Below, one piece after another: positions 1 through 8,704 of a stretch of 64,000 nt of DNA (position 1 is the stretch's first letter; each line of letters starts with the position of its first letter). Location: positions 182,982 to 246,981 of the forward strand of contig JAAEZM010000002.1 in the NCBI GenBank assembly GCA_018222865.1, written 5' to 3'. The notes under the pieces were generated by a model. It was not told the DNA's origin. It saw only the letters and a program-made list of their open reading frames with translations, and searched no databases. The stretch comes from Alphaproteobacteria bacterium. GTDB lineage: Bacteria; Pseudomonadota; Alphaproteobacteria; Caulobacterales; Maricaulaceae. The position numbers and the translations under genes were made by a program.

Positions 1-599
1 CTCCAGTTATGGCCGGCCTGATAAGTGCGGGCCTGATAATTCTGCGATGATGAGGATCCATGGCGGCCGCCGAGCAGGGCGCCATTGGAACGGGTGTCGT
101 AACCGTCTGAATAGCCGCGATCTGACGCGCGATACCGGTCGTCATAGTCATAGCGATCATCATAGCGGGACGGCTCATAGCGGCGATCATCATAGCGCCG
201 GTCGCGGCGAGCGGTATGGCAGTCATCACCACCAGCAATGCCTGCACCGATCAGAGCGCCGACACCCGCACCAGCAAGGGTCGCGACAGTCTCGTCATTA
301 TCATCATGATGGCGGCGGTGATGACGACGATGATGGCGGTCATGACGTCGGTCATAACGGTTATAACGGCGATCATACCGGTCATAACGCCTGTGGTGGC
401 GACGATGGGCATGATGGTCGTCATCATCATCAGCCAGCTCATTACCGATCACCGCGCCGAGCAGACCGCCAATAATGGCGCCGGTGACCTGACGATCCTG
501 ACGGTTCTGTTCACATTCCGCATAGCTCTGGGCAGAGGCCATTGGCGCGATAAGCGCCATAGCGGTGGCGGAAAGAAGGGCTGTAGCGGCGAGTTTCAT
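1..599 (-). CDS. Secreted glycine-zipper, His/Asp/Arg-rich protein (partial)
   Basis: The frame opens at ATG 599 and is still open at the window edge, giving at least 199 residues with the C-terminus missing. An AGGAGA Shine-Dalgarno lies about 11 bases upstream. Residues 1-23 are a clear Sec signal peptide ending in ASA-Q. Two glycine-zipper stretches follow, at about 39-52 and 109-124, of the kind seen in outer-membrane and 17-kDa-antigen-like lipoproteins. Between and after them are low-complexity tracts of His, Asp, Arg and Tyr (RRYDRYDRRYNRYDRR). The function is unknown. The composition suggests an envelope protein, and the His/Asp tracts could bind metal, which is inference only. It resembles the next gene (785-2206) in having a signal peptide, a charged repeat and a glycine zipper. 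Confidence 0.72.
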   Translation of the reverse strand, partial: MKLAATALLSATAMALIAPMASAQSYAECEQNRQDRQVTGAIIGGLLGAVIGNELADDDDDHHAHRRHHRRYDRYDRRYNRYDRRHDRHHRRHHRRHHDDNDETVATLAGAGVGALIGAGIAGGDDCHTARRDRRYDDRRYEPSRYDDRYDYDDRYRASDRGYSDGYDTRSNGALLGGRHGSSSSQNYQARTYQAGHNW

Positions 600-733
600 A
601 TCTGGACATCTCCTGGTGAGCCCAAGGCTCACTTCGATCTATGCAAGCAGCTTACCGATCCTCGCCTGAGCGCAAGATGAATGGATATTGTCATCCAGGG
701 ACCGCGACTTGAAAGAAAACTGGGCCCTGAAAG

Positions 734-763
734 AAAAAAGGCCGACCCTGGAGAGGGCCGGCC
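734..763 (-). terminator. Rho-independent terminator of the Arg-rich protein gene
   Basis: Read on the minus strand, a 10-bp GC-rich stem (GGCCGGCCCT paired with AGGGTCGGCC, one G.T pair) with a 4-base loop is followed by six T residues. It starts just past the stop codon at 785, so it ends that transcript. Confidence 0.8.
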
Positions 764-784
764 CTTATTGCGCTCGAGGAGAGC

Positions 785-2206
785 TTATTGCTGCCGGGCG
801 ACTTCCCAATCGCCATAGGCATCGCGGCACATGCGCACGCGGTCGTAATTATAAGTTCCGTCAGGCATGTAGATCTCGGCATCACCCCAACGGCATTCGC
901 GATCATTATAGACATAGGTCTCGCGAACGATGACGGAGCCGCGGACCCCGCTGTGCGGGCTGCCCCAATAGTAAGGCTCATTGTGCTCGAACGCGTAGTT
1001 CATCGCGTACTGATACTGGGCGCGGTCACAGTTATCGAGATTGCCGACCGAGGAACCGAGTGCTGCACCGAAGCCAGCTCCGAGCAGGATGCCGATGCCG
1101 ACATCATCATCATTTGCGGCGGCGCCGCCAATGATCGCGCCAAGCAAAGCGCCAACGATCGCTGCATCATCATTATTCCGGTATTCGCAGACGCCGTCAT
1201 AATAGGCGAAGCGGCGGCGGTCATAGCCATAGGTGTAGTAGCGATCATGATAGCGCCAGGCATTCGGGCGACCGTAATGGCCATGGCGATAAGAATGGTG
1301 GTTCCAGCCATGGTTCAAATGGTGCAGCCAGCGCGTCTGACGTTCTAACCGGCGGCGATCGCGGTAGAATTCCCGGCGCTCCTGAGCCCGGCGCCAGCGA
1401 CGTTCATCCCGGCGGCCATCGCGATAAGCGCGGCGCTCATTACGATATTCCCGGCGATCCTGACGGCGCTCCCAGCGCTCCCGGTCACGGCGTGCGTCGC
1501 GGCGGTCTGCCCGGCGGTCCTGCCGACGCTCCCAGCGCTCCTGTTCACGGCGTGCTTCGCGACGGTCGGCGCGGCGGTCTTGGCGACGCTCAAAACGCTC
1601 CTGCTCGCGACGTGCTTCACGACGGTCGGCCCCGCGTTCCGCCCGGCGCTCCTGACGACGTTCTTGGCGCGCCTCCTGCTGACGGCGCTCCTGTCGTGCT
1701 TCGCGACGATCCTGGCGACGGTCCTGACGCGCCTCCTGCTGACGGCGCTCCTGCCGTGTTTCGCGACGATCCTGGCGACGATCCTGACGCGCCTCCTGCT
1801 GACGGCGCTGCTGACGAGCTTCAGCGCGATTATTGCCACGCTCATTGCGCGCTTCTCGACGCGTTTCCCGGCGGGTTTCCTGTTGTGCCGCGCGGCGGGC
1901 AGCTCGATTGCCTTCCTGGCGATTCGCGCGCCGCTCCTGGCGTGCTTCACGTCGATCACGACGGGCCTCGCGCCGCGCTTCGCGGTCTTGGGCTTCTGCC
2001 ATGACATCGATGCTTACACGTGTTGGTGCCGGGCGCTGAACCCGTTCGGCATTATCGCGAGAAAACCGATTTGATTGCTCGAAACCGCCTTCGGCGCGCT
2101 CCAGTCCGGCGCGCTGAGCGTCGGCAGGAGCAGCGGCGAGGGCGAGAACAGGCAGGGCGCAGCAAGCGGCAAGCGCGGCGCGCGTAAAGCTCATACCTTG
2201 GGTCAT
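785..2206 (-). CDS. Secreted Arg/Glu/Gln-rich 20-residue-repeat protein with glycine zipper
   Basis: A 473-residue protein. ATG 2206 is chosen because GAGGAG lies 8 bases upstream; a second Met at residue 5 is possible. Residues 1-30 form a signal peptide ending ADA-Q. Residues 70-290 are almost entirely Arg, Glu, Gln, Asp and Ala and contain two sets of three 20-residue tandem units (about 131-190 and 194-253). They should form a long, highly charged helix. A Tyr/His-rich section (295-335) follows, then a glycine zipper (350-388) and a C-terminal domain with four Cys residues. The zipper and Cys-rich end recall RcnB-like or glycine-zipper envelope proteins, but I recognise no family. It is probably periplasmic or outer-membrane associated. 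A terminator follows the stop codon. Confidence 0.72.
   Translation of the reverse strand: MTQGMSFTRAALAACCALPVLALAAAPADAQRAGLERAEGGFEQSNRFSRDNAERVQRPAPTRVSIDVMAEAQDREARREARRDRREARQERRANRQEGNRAARRAAQQETRRETRREARNERGNNRAEARQQRRQQEARQDRRQDRRETRQERRQQEARQDRRQDRREARQERRQQEARQERRQERRAERGADRREARREQERFERRQDRRADRREARREQERWERRQDRRADRRDARRDRERWERRQDRREYRNERRAYRDGRRDERRWRRAQERREFYRDRRRLERQTRWLHHLNHGWNHHSYRHGHYGRPNAWRYHDRYYTYGYDRRRFAYYDGVCEYRNNDDAAIVGALLGAIIGGAAANDDDVGIGILLGAGFGAALGSSVGNLDNCDRAQYQYAMNYAFEHNEPYYWGSPHSGVRGSVIVRETYVYNDRECRWGDAEIYMPDGTYNYDRVRMCRDAYGDWEVARQQ
1448..1627 (-). repeat. 60-bp tandem repeat, three copies (RREARREQERWERRQDRRAD unit)
   Basis: In-frame 60-base units encode three near-identical 20-residue segments (residues about 194-253 of the Arg-rich protein). 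The copies differ at scattered bases, mostly silent or conservative, so the array is not freshly duplicated. Confidence 0.75.
1637..1816 (-). repeat. 60-bp tandem repeat, three copies (RQERRQQEARQDRRQDRREA unit)
   Basis: Exact 60-base spacing is visible: the string gacggcgctc/g recurs at 1681, 1741 and 1801. The units encode residues about 131-190. The two lower copies are nearly identical in DNA, so this array is younger or more homogenised than the neighbouring one at 1448-1627. Confidence 0.8.
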
Positions 2207-2319
2207 ACTAGACGCTCCTCTTGTCTTCTGACGGGTGTCTCCCGGCGTCGTAGTGACCCTAGAAAGCTTAGGATGAGCCCAGCATGAACAATCCTGTCAT
2301 GTAGGGTTATGTATTTAAT

Positions 2320-3411
2320 TCAGCGGTTTAACTGTGCGATATGGCGCAGTTTCTGATCTGCGAGCACAAGCGCTGCCATGGCTTCGCCCACCGGAACAGC
2401 GCGTATGGCGACGCAGGGGTCATGGCGTCCATGCGTCGCGATAACGGTTTCCTCCAGGGATTTGTCCAGCGTGGCGCGTTCCGTTCGTATCGAGGATGTT
2501 GGTTTGATCGCGAAGCGGATAACCAGGTCCTGACCTGTCGAAATACCGCCGAGCACGCCACCATTATGATTGGATGTGAATTCAGGCCCGTTTTTGCCGC
2601 GCCGCATTTCATCAGCAGCCTCAACGCCTGTCATCGCGGCGCTGGCGAATCCGGATCCGATTTCCACGCCTTTGACGGCATTGATGGTCATCATGGCCCG
2701 AGCAAGTTCGCTGTCGAGCTTGTCATAAACCGGTGCACCCCAGCCCGCAGGAATGCCGGAGGCGACGACCTCGACCACACCGCCGGTTGAATTCCCATCG
2801 CGGCGCAAAGCGTCCATATCCTCAGCCCAAAGCTCCGCGGTTTCGCGGTCCGGGCAGAAGAAGGGGTTTTCCTCGACGGCGCTCCAATCCCAGCGTGCGC
2901 GCTCAATCTTGCGAGGCCCCAACTGAACCAGGGCAGCGCGAATGGTGATCGTTTCTCCCAGCACTTTGCGGGCTATGCCACCGGCAGCGACGCGCATTGC
3001 CGTTTCGCGGGCGGATGAGCGCCCGCCGCCGCGATAATCGCGAACACCGTATTTCATGTCATAGGTGAAATCGGCATGGCCCGGCCGCCATTTATCGCGG
3101 ATATCGGAATAGTCTTTTGATCGCGCGTCGACATTCTCGATCACCAGGCTGATCGGAGTGCCTGTCGTGACCTGGCCATTCGTGCGTTCGTCTTCGAACA
3201 CGCCGGAGAGGATTTTGACCTGATCGGGCTCCTGGCGTGGCGTCACATGGCGGCTTGTACCGGGACGGCGCTTGTTCAGCCAGGGCTGAAGGTCTTCTGC
3301 ACGCAAAGGGATGCCCGCGGGACACCCATCGACAACCGCGCCTATGGCGGGCCCGTGGCTTTCCCCCCAGGTGGTTACCCGAAAAACGTGTCCAAAACTG
3401 TTGTGAGACAT
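2320..3411 (-). CDS. aroC: Chorismate synthase
   Basis: Converts 5-enolpyruvylshikimate-3-phosphate to chorismate with reduced FMN, the last shared step of aromatic amino acid synthesis, in the cytosol. The 363-residue length is normal for the family. The N-terminus carries the family signature around [20 protein letters not shown], followed by [18 protein letters not shown] and the [18 protein letters not shown] segment, all typical of AroC. The start at 3411 (MSHNSFGH) is the usual family start. Only a weak Shine-Dalgarno (CGGATCAG) precedes it. No other shikimate gene is adjacent. Confidence 0.97.
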   Translation of the reverse strand: MSHNSFGHVFRVTTWGESHGPAIGAVVDGCPAGIPLRAEDLQPWLNKRRPGTSRHVTPRQEPDQVKILSGVFEDERTNGQVTTGTPISLVIENVDARSKDYSDIRDKWRPGHADFTYDMKYGVRDYRGGGRSSARETAMRVAAGGIARKVLGETITIRAALVQLGPRKIERARWDWSAVEENPFFCPDRETAELWAEDMDALRRDGNSTGGVVEVVASGIPAGWGAPVYDKLDSELARAMMTINAVKGVEIGSGFASAAMTGVEAADEMRRGKNGPEFTSNHNGGVLGGISTGQDLVIRFAIKPTSSIRTERATLDKSLEETVIATHGRHDPCVAIRAVPVGEAMAALVLADQKLRHIAQLNR

Positions 3412-3458
3412 GGCTGATCCGCAATTTTTTGCGAGCTTAGACCTGCATAATCACGGCG

Positions 3459-3965
3459 TCACGCGGCAGACTGCGATTTCCGGATCCAGCGGGCCAGACG
3501 GCTGATGGCTGAGGGGCGCGAAAATTCCGCGACAAAGTCATCAAGCTGGTCATTCATCAGTCCGTAATCGACCTCGCGAGGGCGTTTGACATCAGCTTTT
3601 ACATTAACTGTGACGCGGACATCGTCTTCGCCGACGGCACCAATTTCAGCGCCTGATTGAACGCCTGCGGGGATGCGGACAATGATCGGCTTATCGCCGA
3701 ATTTCAGTGCACGAGTGACCCCCATTTCGGCGTCGAATGCGCTGATTTCAACTTCCAGACAGGCTGGTCTGTGACTTTCCAGATATCGAATTGCTGCAAC
3801 GATATCAGCAAGTTCGGATAGCGTGTCCGGTGTCGGAGGGGTCTGGTCCGGATGGAGTTGTTTGACGCGTTCACGAAAGGCCGTCTTGGCAGCCGGGAAC
3901 CCGGCGCAGGGTTCAACACCCAGCACGGCATAGGCCTCCCGTATGCTTTGAACACGCAATGTCAT
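3459..3965 (-). CDS. J-domain (DnaJ-like) protein
   Basis: A 168-residue protein with an N-terminal J-domain: residues about 10-60, with helix II FRERVKQL followed by the diagnostic HPD at 38-40, which stimulates Hsp70 ATPase activity. The rest (about 75-168) has a beta-rich segment reminiscent of the DnaJ C-terminal substrate-binding fold, but no Cys-rich zinc domain, so it is a CbpA-like or type III co-chaperone rather than DnaJ. The same frame is open further upstream to 4373, but that part overlaps the divergent pdxH. I chose ATG 3965 (MTLRVQSIREAYAVLG), where the J-domain begins. There is no strong Shine-Dalgarno. Confidence 0.82.
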   Translation of the reverse strand: MTLRVQSIREAYAVLGVEPCAGFPAAKTAFRERVKQLHPDQTPPTPDTLSELADIVAAIRYLESHRPACLEVEISAFDAEMGVTRALKFGDKPIIVRIPAGVQSGAEIGAVGEDDVRVTVNVKADVKRPREVDYGLMNDQLDDFVAEFSRPSAISRLARWIRKSQSAA

Positions 3966-4055
3966 AAGTGCATCATAGGACGAGAAGATTCCCGAAAGGT
4001 TGACGCGCTGGCCAGGCTGTCTACCTAGCGTCCCATGAAGCGCAGGAGTTAGCTG

Positions 4056-4724
4056 ATGAGCCAGGACGACCTCATTCCCCCCACGCCCAGCGACAAGGAT
4101 TACGAAGAGACAGCCTCGGCCAATGCCGCCGAGATCTTCGATCAAGAGGATCCGTTCGGGCTTTTTGCCAGCTGGCTGGAAGATGCGAAGAAAAAAGAGA
4201 TCAACGACGCCAATGCCATGGCGCTCGCGACGGCGGATGCAGATGGCTTGCCAGATGTGCGCATGGTCTTGCTCAAGGATGTGTCCGAGGGCGGATTTGT
4301 TTTCTACACCAATCTGGAAAGCGCGAAGGGCGAGCAATTGATCGCAAATGCCCAGGCCGCGCTTTGCTTCCACTGGAAGTCACTGCGACGACAGGTGCGT
4401 GTGCGCGGGCGGGTTGAAGCTGTCAGCCAGGAAGAGGCGGATGCCTATTTCGCCAGCCGGGCGCGCGACAGCCGGATCGGGGCCTGGGCCTCGAAGCAAT
4501 CGCGACCGCTGGAAAGCCGTTTTGCGCTTGAAAAAGCCGTTGCTCGGGAAGCGGCGCGTTTCGGAATCGGCGAGGTGCCGCGACCGGAACACTGGTCAGG
4601 TTTCCGCATTCGGCCGCTTCAATTGGAGTTCTGGCGCGACCGTCCCTTCCGCTTGCACGACAGAATGACATTCCTGCGACACGATTTCTCCTCGCCTTGG
4701 ACCGTCTCACGGTTGTATCCTTAA
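4056..4724 (+). CDS. pdxH: Pyridoxamine 5'-phosphate oxidase
   Basis: An FMN enzyme that oxidises pyridoxamine or pyridoxine 5'-phosphate to pyridoxal 5'-phosphate. The 222-residue length is standard. It has the N-terminal [13 protein letters not shown] segment, the FMN-binding region ([40 protein letters not shown]), and the family C-terminal signature with [12 protein letters not shown] and a basic-aromatic end (SRLYP). GCAGGAG lies about 8 bases before ATG 4056. It is divergent from the J-domain gene, with 90 bases between. Confidence 0.96.
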   Translation: MSQDDLIPPTPSDKDYEETASANAAEIFDQEDPFGLFASWLEDAKKKEINDANAMALATADADGLPDVRMVLLKDVSEGGFVFYTNLESAKGEQLIANAQAALCFHWKSLRRQVRVRGRVEAVSQEEADAYFASRARDSRIGAWASKQSRPLESRFALEKAVAREAARFGIGEVPRPEHWSGFRIRPLQLEFWRDRPFRLHDRMTFLRHDFSSPWTVSRLYP

Positions 4725-4754
4725 TGCGTGATTGGTTGCGCTGCGGGGGCAGTG

Positions 4755-5567
4755 ATGGCGAGGGTTCAGTCGGCTCTTCGAGTTTCCGTATCGATTTTGA
4801 CCTGGCTCAGCGGGGCGCTGATGCTGGTCGTACCGCTCTGGTTTGCGGTCGCGGCGTTTGGCGCCAAGTGGAATTTCATTGATTGGCGTTTTGCCCTGGA
4901 CATCATGGTGCATCAGGCGGGTTTCACGCTCTTGCTGACGGCCCTGGTGACCGGTGTGCTGGGCCTGATCATGATCGCGATACACCGTGTGGTCATGCGC
5001 GAATGGTTCGGTGTCATCATGGCTCCCGCTGTCGCGATAATTATTGCGGGCGTGGGACTGGGCTGGGCTTATACGTTCGAGGAAGCGCGCAGCAGCCTGC
5101 CCGTTTTGCTGGATGTGACAACAGACACGGCCGATCCGCCGCATTTCTCCGCCAATACGCGCACCCGTCGCAATGCCTTTGGTGTGCCGATTGATTACGC
5201 CGCTCATCGCGGTGAGGATGGACGCCCCTACGCACAGATCCAGTTGGAGACTTATCCGCTGATTGCCAGCTGGGACAGTGATCAGACCCCGCAAGACGCC
5301 TACAGCAAAGCCATACGGACCGCGCGATATATGGGGCTGCATATCGGCGCGGCCTCGGAAACGGCGGGCATGTTTGAAGCGACAGATGAGGAATTCTGGT
5401 TCGGCTTCCGTGATGACATCATTGTGCGCGTGCGCGAGACCGAGCTGGGCGGGGTGCGCATTGATATTCGCTCCATCGCCCGCCAACCGGTCAATGATCT
5501 CGGACGCAATGCGCGACGTGTGCAGGAATTCCTGACACTGCTCGATGAGGACGAGCTGGTCTACTAG
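4755..5567 (+). CDS. DUF1499 family membrane protein
   Basis: About 270 residues. The N-terminal half carries three predicted membrane spans (about 10-32, 48-70 and 78-98 from ATG 4755). The C-terminal part is the DUF1499 domain, recognisable by FWFGFRDDIIVRVRE and RIDIRSIARQPVNDLGRNARRV. The function is unknown; related domains occur in small secreted or membrane-anchored proteins. A GTG at 4728, four bases after the pdxH stop, would add nine residues, but ATG 4755 has a better GGGGG-type ribosome site. It is probably co-transcribed with pdxH. Its TAG overlaps the stop of the convergent hydrolase gene. Confidence 0.82.
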   Translation: MARVQSALRVSVSILTWLSGALMLVVPLWFAVAAFGAKWNFIDWRFALDIMVHQAGFTLLLTALVTGVLGLIMIAIHRVVMREWFGVIMAPAVAIIIAGVGLGWAYTFEEARSSLPVLLDVTTDTADPPHFSANTRTRRNAFGVPIDYAAHRGEDGRPYAQIQLETYPLIASWDSDQTPQDAYSKAIRTARYMGLHIGAASETAGMFEATDEEFWFGFRDDIIVRVRETELGGVRIDIRSIARQPVNDLGRNARRVQEFLTLLDEDELVY

Positions 5568-6472
5568 GCCGGCGCAGTCAGCTTGTAGCGGCTGGTCAGG
5601 TCCGGCTGGCTGTCACAGGCCACGCGTCCGGTTTTGACCAGGTGGATCATATGCGCCAGCACGGAATGGGCGGCGGCCGGGTGCAGGCGCTTATCCACAT
5701 CCACATACATGCTCGCAACCATGTCGCGGATTGTATCGCGGCCGGCTTCCAGCTCTGCCAGGATCTGGTCTTCGCGGGCGCGGCGGTGATCGATATAGGC
5801 CTGGATGAAGGGGCGCGGTTCGTCGATCGACGGGCCATGGGTTGGCCAAAGCCGGTCAAACTCGCGGTCCCGCACGCGTTCGAGCTGCGCAAGATAATCG
5901 CCCATATCCCCGTCCGGCGGTGAGATCACGCTCGTCGACCAGCCCATGACATGATCGCCGCAGAACAGCGTGTTTTCCTCATGCAGGGCATAGCAGACAT
6001 GATTGGAGGTATGGCCCGGCGTGTGCAGGGCTTCAATGGTCCAGTTTGATCCCTTGAAGACCTCTCCATCGCGGATCTGGACATCGGGCTTAAAGCCAAT
6101 GTCATCCCCGGCTTCCAGGCGCACTTCACCGCCCGCCGGGCTGATCGATTGCGGCCCGTATCCATAGACTTTGGCGCCATGCTTCTGCGCCAGCGGGTGG
6201 GCGAGCGGGGAGTGGTCGAGATGGTGATGTGTCACGAAGACATGGGTCACTCTCTCCCCCTCCAGCGCTCGATTCAGGGCCGCAGAATGAGCCTCGATTG
6301 CAGGACCCGGATCGATGACCGCGACTTCGCCCTTGCCGATAATATAGACCCCTGTGCCGGTATAGGTGAACGGTCCCGGGTTTTCCGCCACGACACGACG
6401 GATCAATGGAGAGAGGGCATCACAGCGCTCATACTCGAACTCAAACTCACGAACAAAGGGAATAGAAGGCAT
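5564..6472 (-). CDS. Metallo-beta-lactamase-fold hydrolase (LACTB2/glyoxalase II-like)
   Basis: A 302-residue protein with the zinc-binding signature HHHLDH (H82-x-H84-x-D86-H87), preceded by the VAVIDPGP strand and followed by the GHTSNH and FCGDHVMGW motifs that complete a dinuclear zinc site. A C-terminal helical region of about 80 residues (IDHRRAREDQILAEL, then a winged-helix-like part) matches the LACTB2-type arrangement. The substrate cannot be read from sequence; hydrolysis of a thioester, phosphodiester or RNA is possible. It starts at the base after the TAA of the ATP-grasp gene (TAAATG), so the two form a coupled operon. Confidence 0.88.
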   Translation of the reverse strand: MPSIPFVREFEFEYERCDALSPLIRRVVAENPGPFTYTGTGVYIIGKGEVAVIDPGPAIEAHSAALNRALEGERVTHVFVTHHHLDHSPLAHPLAQKHGAKVYGYGPQSISPAGGEVRLEAGDDIGFKPDVQIRDGEVFKGSNWTIEALHTPGHTSNHVCYALHEENTLFCGDHVMGWSTSVISPPDGDMGDYLAQLERVRDREFDRLWPTHGPSIDEPRPFIQAYIDHRRAREDQILAELEAGRDTIRDMVASMYVDVDKRLHPAAAHSVLAHMIHLVKTGRVACDSQPDLTSRYKLTAPA

Positions 6473-7447
6473 TTATTGGTTCCGGGAATAATTCAGGCCA
6501 CTGTGAAGATAGTCGAGAAAGGCATCGGCGAGGCGCCGGGTTACGCGGATCTTGTCGTCAAGGGAGAGCGCGATGGGCGGTCCCATATCGGTCTTGTTCA
6601 CGTCGACAACATAAATGCGTCCGTCTTCGCGATTGCGCAGAACATCCAGCCCGCCCCAATCGAGCTTCATGGCGCGGGCGAAATCAGCGAGCTGATCCTG
6701 CTCGCGGCGCGAGAGGACCGTATCGGTTTCGCACACACCCACTTCATCATTTGTGTTCGCGAAACGATTCTCCGCCCGTCGACGCTTGGGCATGACAAGG
6801 GGGATATGCCCGCCAATGCTCGGGCATCGCAGATCCTCGACCAGGCCGCGCTCTGTGCTGTTGTCGATGACACGCTGATAGACACAGCCGGGCTGGGGCT
6901 CGCAAGGGCCGGTGATAATCCGGCCATCATGGGCGCCATTCTTTTCCGACTTGATCACCATGGGACCAGTCCATTGGCGCGGATCAACGCTGAGAGAGTA
7001 GCCAAATACCGCCTCGAAGACGCGGGCGACGTGGCTTTTCTCGATACTGGCGCAATCGCGATTGATCGCCGGCAGGCCGGCGGGGTGGTCCGTCGCGTCC
7101 GAGGTCGTGGAATCATCAAAATGAAACACGATATCTGCCTCTTCCGGCGTGTCTGCTATGCGCGTTCCAGCGGCATGGATAACCGCCCAGATCAAATACC
7201 ATGGGCGTGGGCGGTCGGGGGCGAACCAGATGCGGGGGGCACTGGCCGCCGTTCCTTTCAGGCGCCAGCTTTCCACCACAGCATAAAAGGGCAGCCAGGT
7301 GAGGACATCACCAATGACACCGGGTTCCAAGGGAACACGGGCCCCGGTCTTCTTGACCGTCACCATGCCCTTTCCGAACTCGAAATCCTGCCACCACAAA
7401 GCGCTATGCATGCGCTGGTCCTCTCCACGATCTTGTGTCTGACCCAT
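6473..7447 (-). CDS. ATP-grasp-like protein of unknown substrate
   Basis: A 324-residue protein. The second half resembles an ATP-grasp fold: GPMVIKSEKNGAHDGRII as a possible nucleotide-binding lysine strand, and LDWGGLDVLRNREDGRIYVVDVNKTDMGPP with the acidic-Asn motif (DVN) that coordinates magnesium. The first half (DIVFHFDDSTT and flanks) has no signature I know. ATP-grasp enzymes ligate a carboxylate to an amine or thiol; the partner here is unknown. AGGAG sits 9 bases before ATG 7447; ATG 7411 also has a GGAGAGG site. It sits directly upstream of the metallo-hydrolase gene. Confidence 0.68.
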   Translation of the reverse strand: MGQTQDRGEDQRMHSALWWQDFEFGKGMVTVKKTGARVPLEPGVIGDVLTWLPFYAVVESWRLKGTAASAPRIWFAPDRPRPWYLIWAVIHAAGTRIADTPEEADIVFHFDDSTTSDATDHPAGLPAINRDCASIEKSHVARVFEAVFGYSLSVDPRQWTGPMVIKSEKNGAHDGRIITGPCEPQPGCVYQRVIDNSTERGLVEDLRCPSIGGHIPLVMPKRRRAENRFANTNDEVGVCETDTVLSRREQDQLADFARAMKLDWGGLDVLRNREDGRIYVVDVNKTDMGPPIALSLDDKIRVTRRLADAFLDYLHSGLNYSRNQ

Positions 7448-7540
7448 CCTAATCAGCTCCTGCTGACACGCAATTCACGCCATATCACGGTCCGGCGTGA
7501 TTCTTGCGAGTTATCGTAATCGAAGAGGAAGGTCGGGAAT

Positions 7541-7720
7541 GTGACGATGCGGTGGATATTCAACAAACGATTACTCATGCTGTGCTGGGCCGTGGTTGCT
7601 TTCTTCACCGTTCAGCTGGTTCTGGTCGTCCTGCACGAGGAGCGGCCGGTCTCGCGCACCGTATCAATTGCACCATTGGACACAACTGATGGTGCGGTGC
7701 AACGGCAGAGCGTCGATTGA
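7541..7720 (+). CDS. Small single-pass membrane protein (59 residues)
   Basis: GTG 7541 begins a 59-residue frame (MTMRWIFNKRLLMLCW...) with GAGGAAGG 8 bases upstream; ATG 7547 is an alternative. The N-terminus is short and basic (RWIFNKR). One hydrophobic helix follows (about 10-32), then a hydrophilic 25-residue tail ending QRQSVD. It ends 54 bases before the peptide permease gene on the same strand, so it may lead that operon. No family is recognised. Support is the ribosome site, the membrane topology and the operon position. A competing 61-residue frame at 7504-7689 has none of these. Confidence 0.5.
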   Translation: MTMRWIFNKRLLMLCWAVVAFFTVQLVLVVLHEERPVSRTVSIAPLDTTDGAVQRQSVD

Positions 7721-7774
7721 CAATTGAGGCCTTAAGCCTGACCTTCCACGCGAACGCAACGAGCCGCAGTTTTT

Positions 7775-8704
7775 ATGTTTGCTTTTATTTTGCGCCGGCT
7801 ACTGGTCGCGATCCCAACCCTGATCGTGATTACGGCCCTGGCCTTCTTTATGATGAAAGTCGCTCCAGGCGGCCCGTTTGACCTTGAACGGCCAATGCCG
7901 GAGGAAATCCGTCAGCGTCTGCTTGCTGCCTATGGACTGGATCTGCCGGTCTGGCAGCAATATCTCGATTACATGGCCGGGCTGGTACAGGGCGATTTTG
8001 GTCCCTCCCTTCGTTTTCGCGACAAGGATGTGGCCGAATTGATCGGGGAGGGCCTACCGGTTTCCCTGATGATCGGAGCCCTGGCAATGCTCCTGGCGGT
8101 TACGCTTGGGACTTTCCTCGGTTCGGTCGCCGCGCTGCGTCAGAACACATCCGGCGATTTCGCCGTCATGGCGTTTGCCATGATCGGTGTTTCCATACCG
8201 CCGCTGGTCATGGGGCCAATCCTGGCTCTGGTCCTCGGTGTTTATCTGGGCCTTTTCCCGACCGGCGGGCTGAACTTCGACCGTCACGGGATCAGCGTTC
8301 TGGTGCTGCCTGTTATCACCCTGGCCTTGCCGCAGATCGCGATCATTGCGCGTCTCATGCGCGCCAGCATGATCGAGGTGATCCGCTCCAATTACATCCG
8401 GACCGCCCGCGCCAAGGGCTTGTCGGCACCGGCCGTGATCATTCGTCACGCCTTGCGCTCGGCGATTTTGCCACTGGTCAGCTATCTTGGGCCGGCCTCG
8501 GCGGCCGTGATCACCGGTTCGCTGGTCATTGAACGCGTCTTCCAGCTTCCCGGCATGGGCGCTTACTTTGTCGATGCAGCCTTGCAGCGCGATTACACCC
8601 TCGTTATGGGCGTTGTCGTGGTCTATGCCAGCTTGATTATCGTGCTTAACCTGATCGCCGACATTCTCTACGGCGTGCTTAATCCGCGGGTGAAATACGA
8701 CTGA
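7775..8704 (+). CDS. Peptide ABC transporter permease (DppB/OppB type)
   Basis: A 309-residue inner-membrane permease with six predicted spans. The N-terminus MFAFILRRLLVAIPTLIVITALAFFM is typical of the DppB/OppB family. The ABC coupling loop is in EVIRSNYIRTARAKGLSAPAVIIRHALRSA (the EAA-type motif that contacts the ATPase), and the C-terminus ends LNPRVKYD as is usual. It forms a heterodimer with the next gene. Its TGA overlaps the following ATG (TGATG), so the two are translationally coupled. Confidence 0.93.
   Translation: MFAFILRRLLVAIPTLIVITALAFFMMKVAPGGPFDLERPMPEEIRQRLLAAYGLDLPVWQQYLDYMAGLVQGDFGPSLRFRDKDVAELIGEGLPVSLMIGALAMLLAVTLGTFLGSVAALRQNTSGDFAVMAFAMIGVSIPPLVMGPILALVLGVYLGLFPTGGLNFDRHGISVLVLPVITLALPQIAIIARLMRASMIEVIRSNYIRTARAKGLSAPAVIIRHALRSAILPLVSYLGPASAAVITGSLVIERVFQLPGMGAYFVDAALQRDYTLVMGVVVVYASLIIVLNLIADILYGVLNPRVKYD

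Noticed and set aside
47-680. Plus-strand His/Asp-rich or Met/Thr-rich frames
   Set aside because: They are the reverse side of the partial exported protein, which has a signal peptide and ribosome site on the minus strand.
1448-1816. Regular 60-base repeats as a possible CRISPR array
   Set aside because: No variable spacers; units are continuous, in frame and encode a protein repeat.
6149-7519. Long plus-strand open frame (456 codons) opposite the ATP-grasp and hydrolase genes
   Set aside because: It lies over two minus-strand genes with clear motifs; its own translation has no family pattern or ribosome site.
7504-7689. 61-codon frame before the permeases
   Set aside because: No ribosome site or membrane pattern; the overlapping 59-codon frame at 7541 has both.
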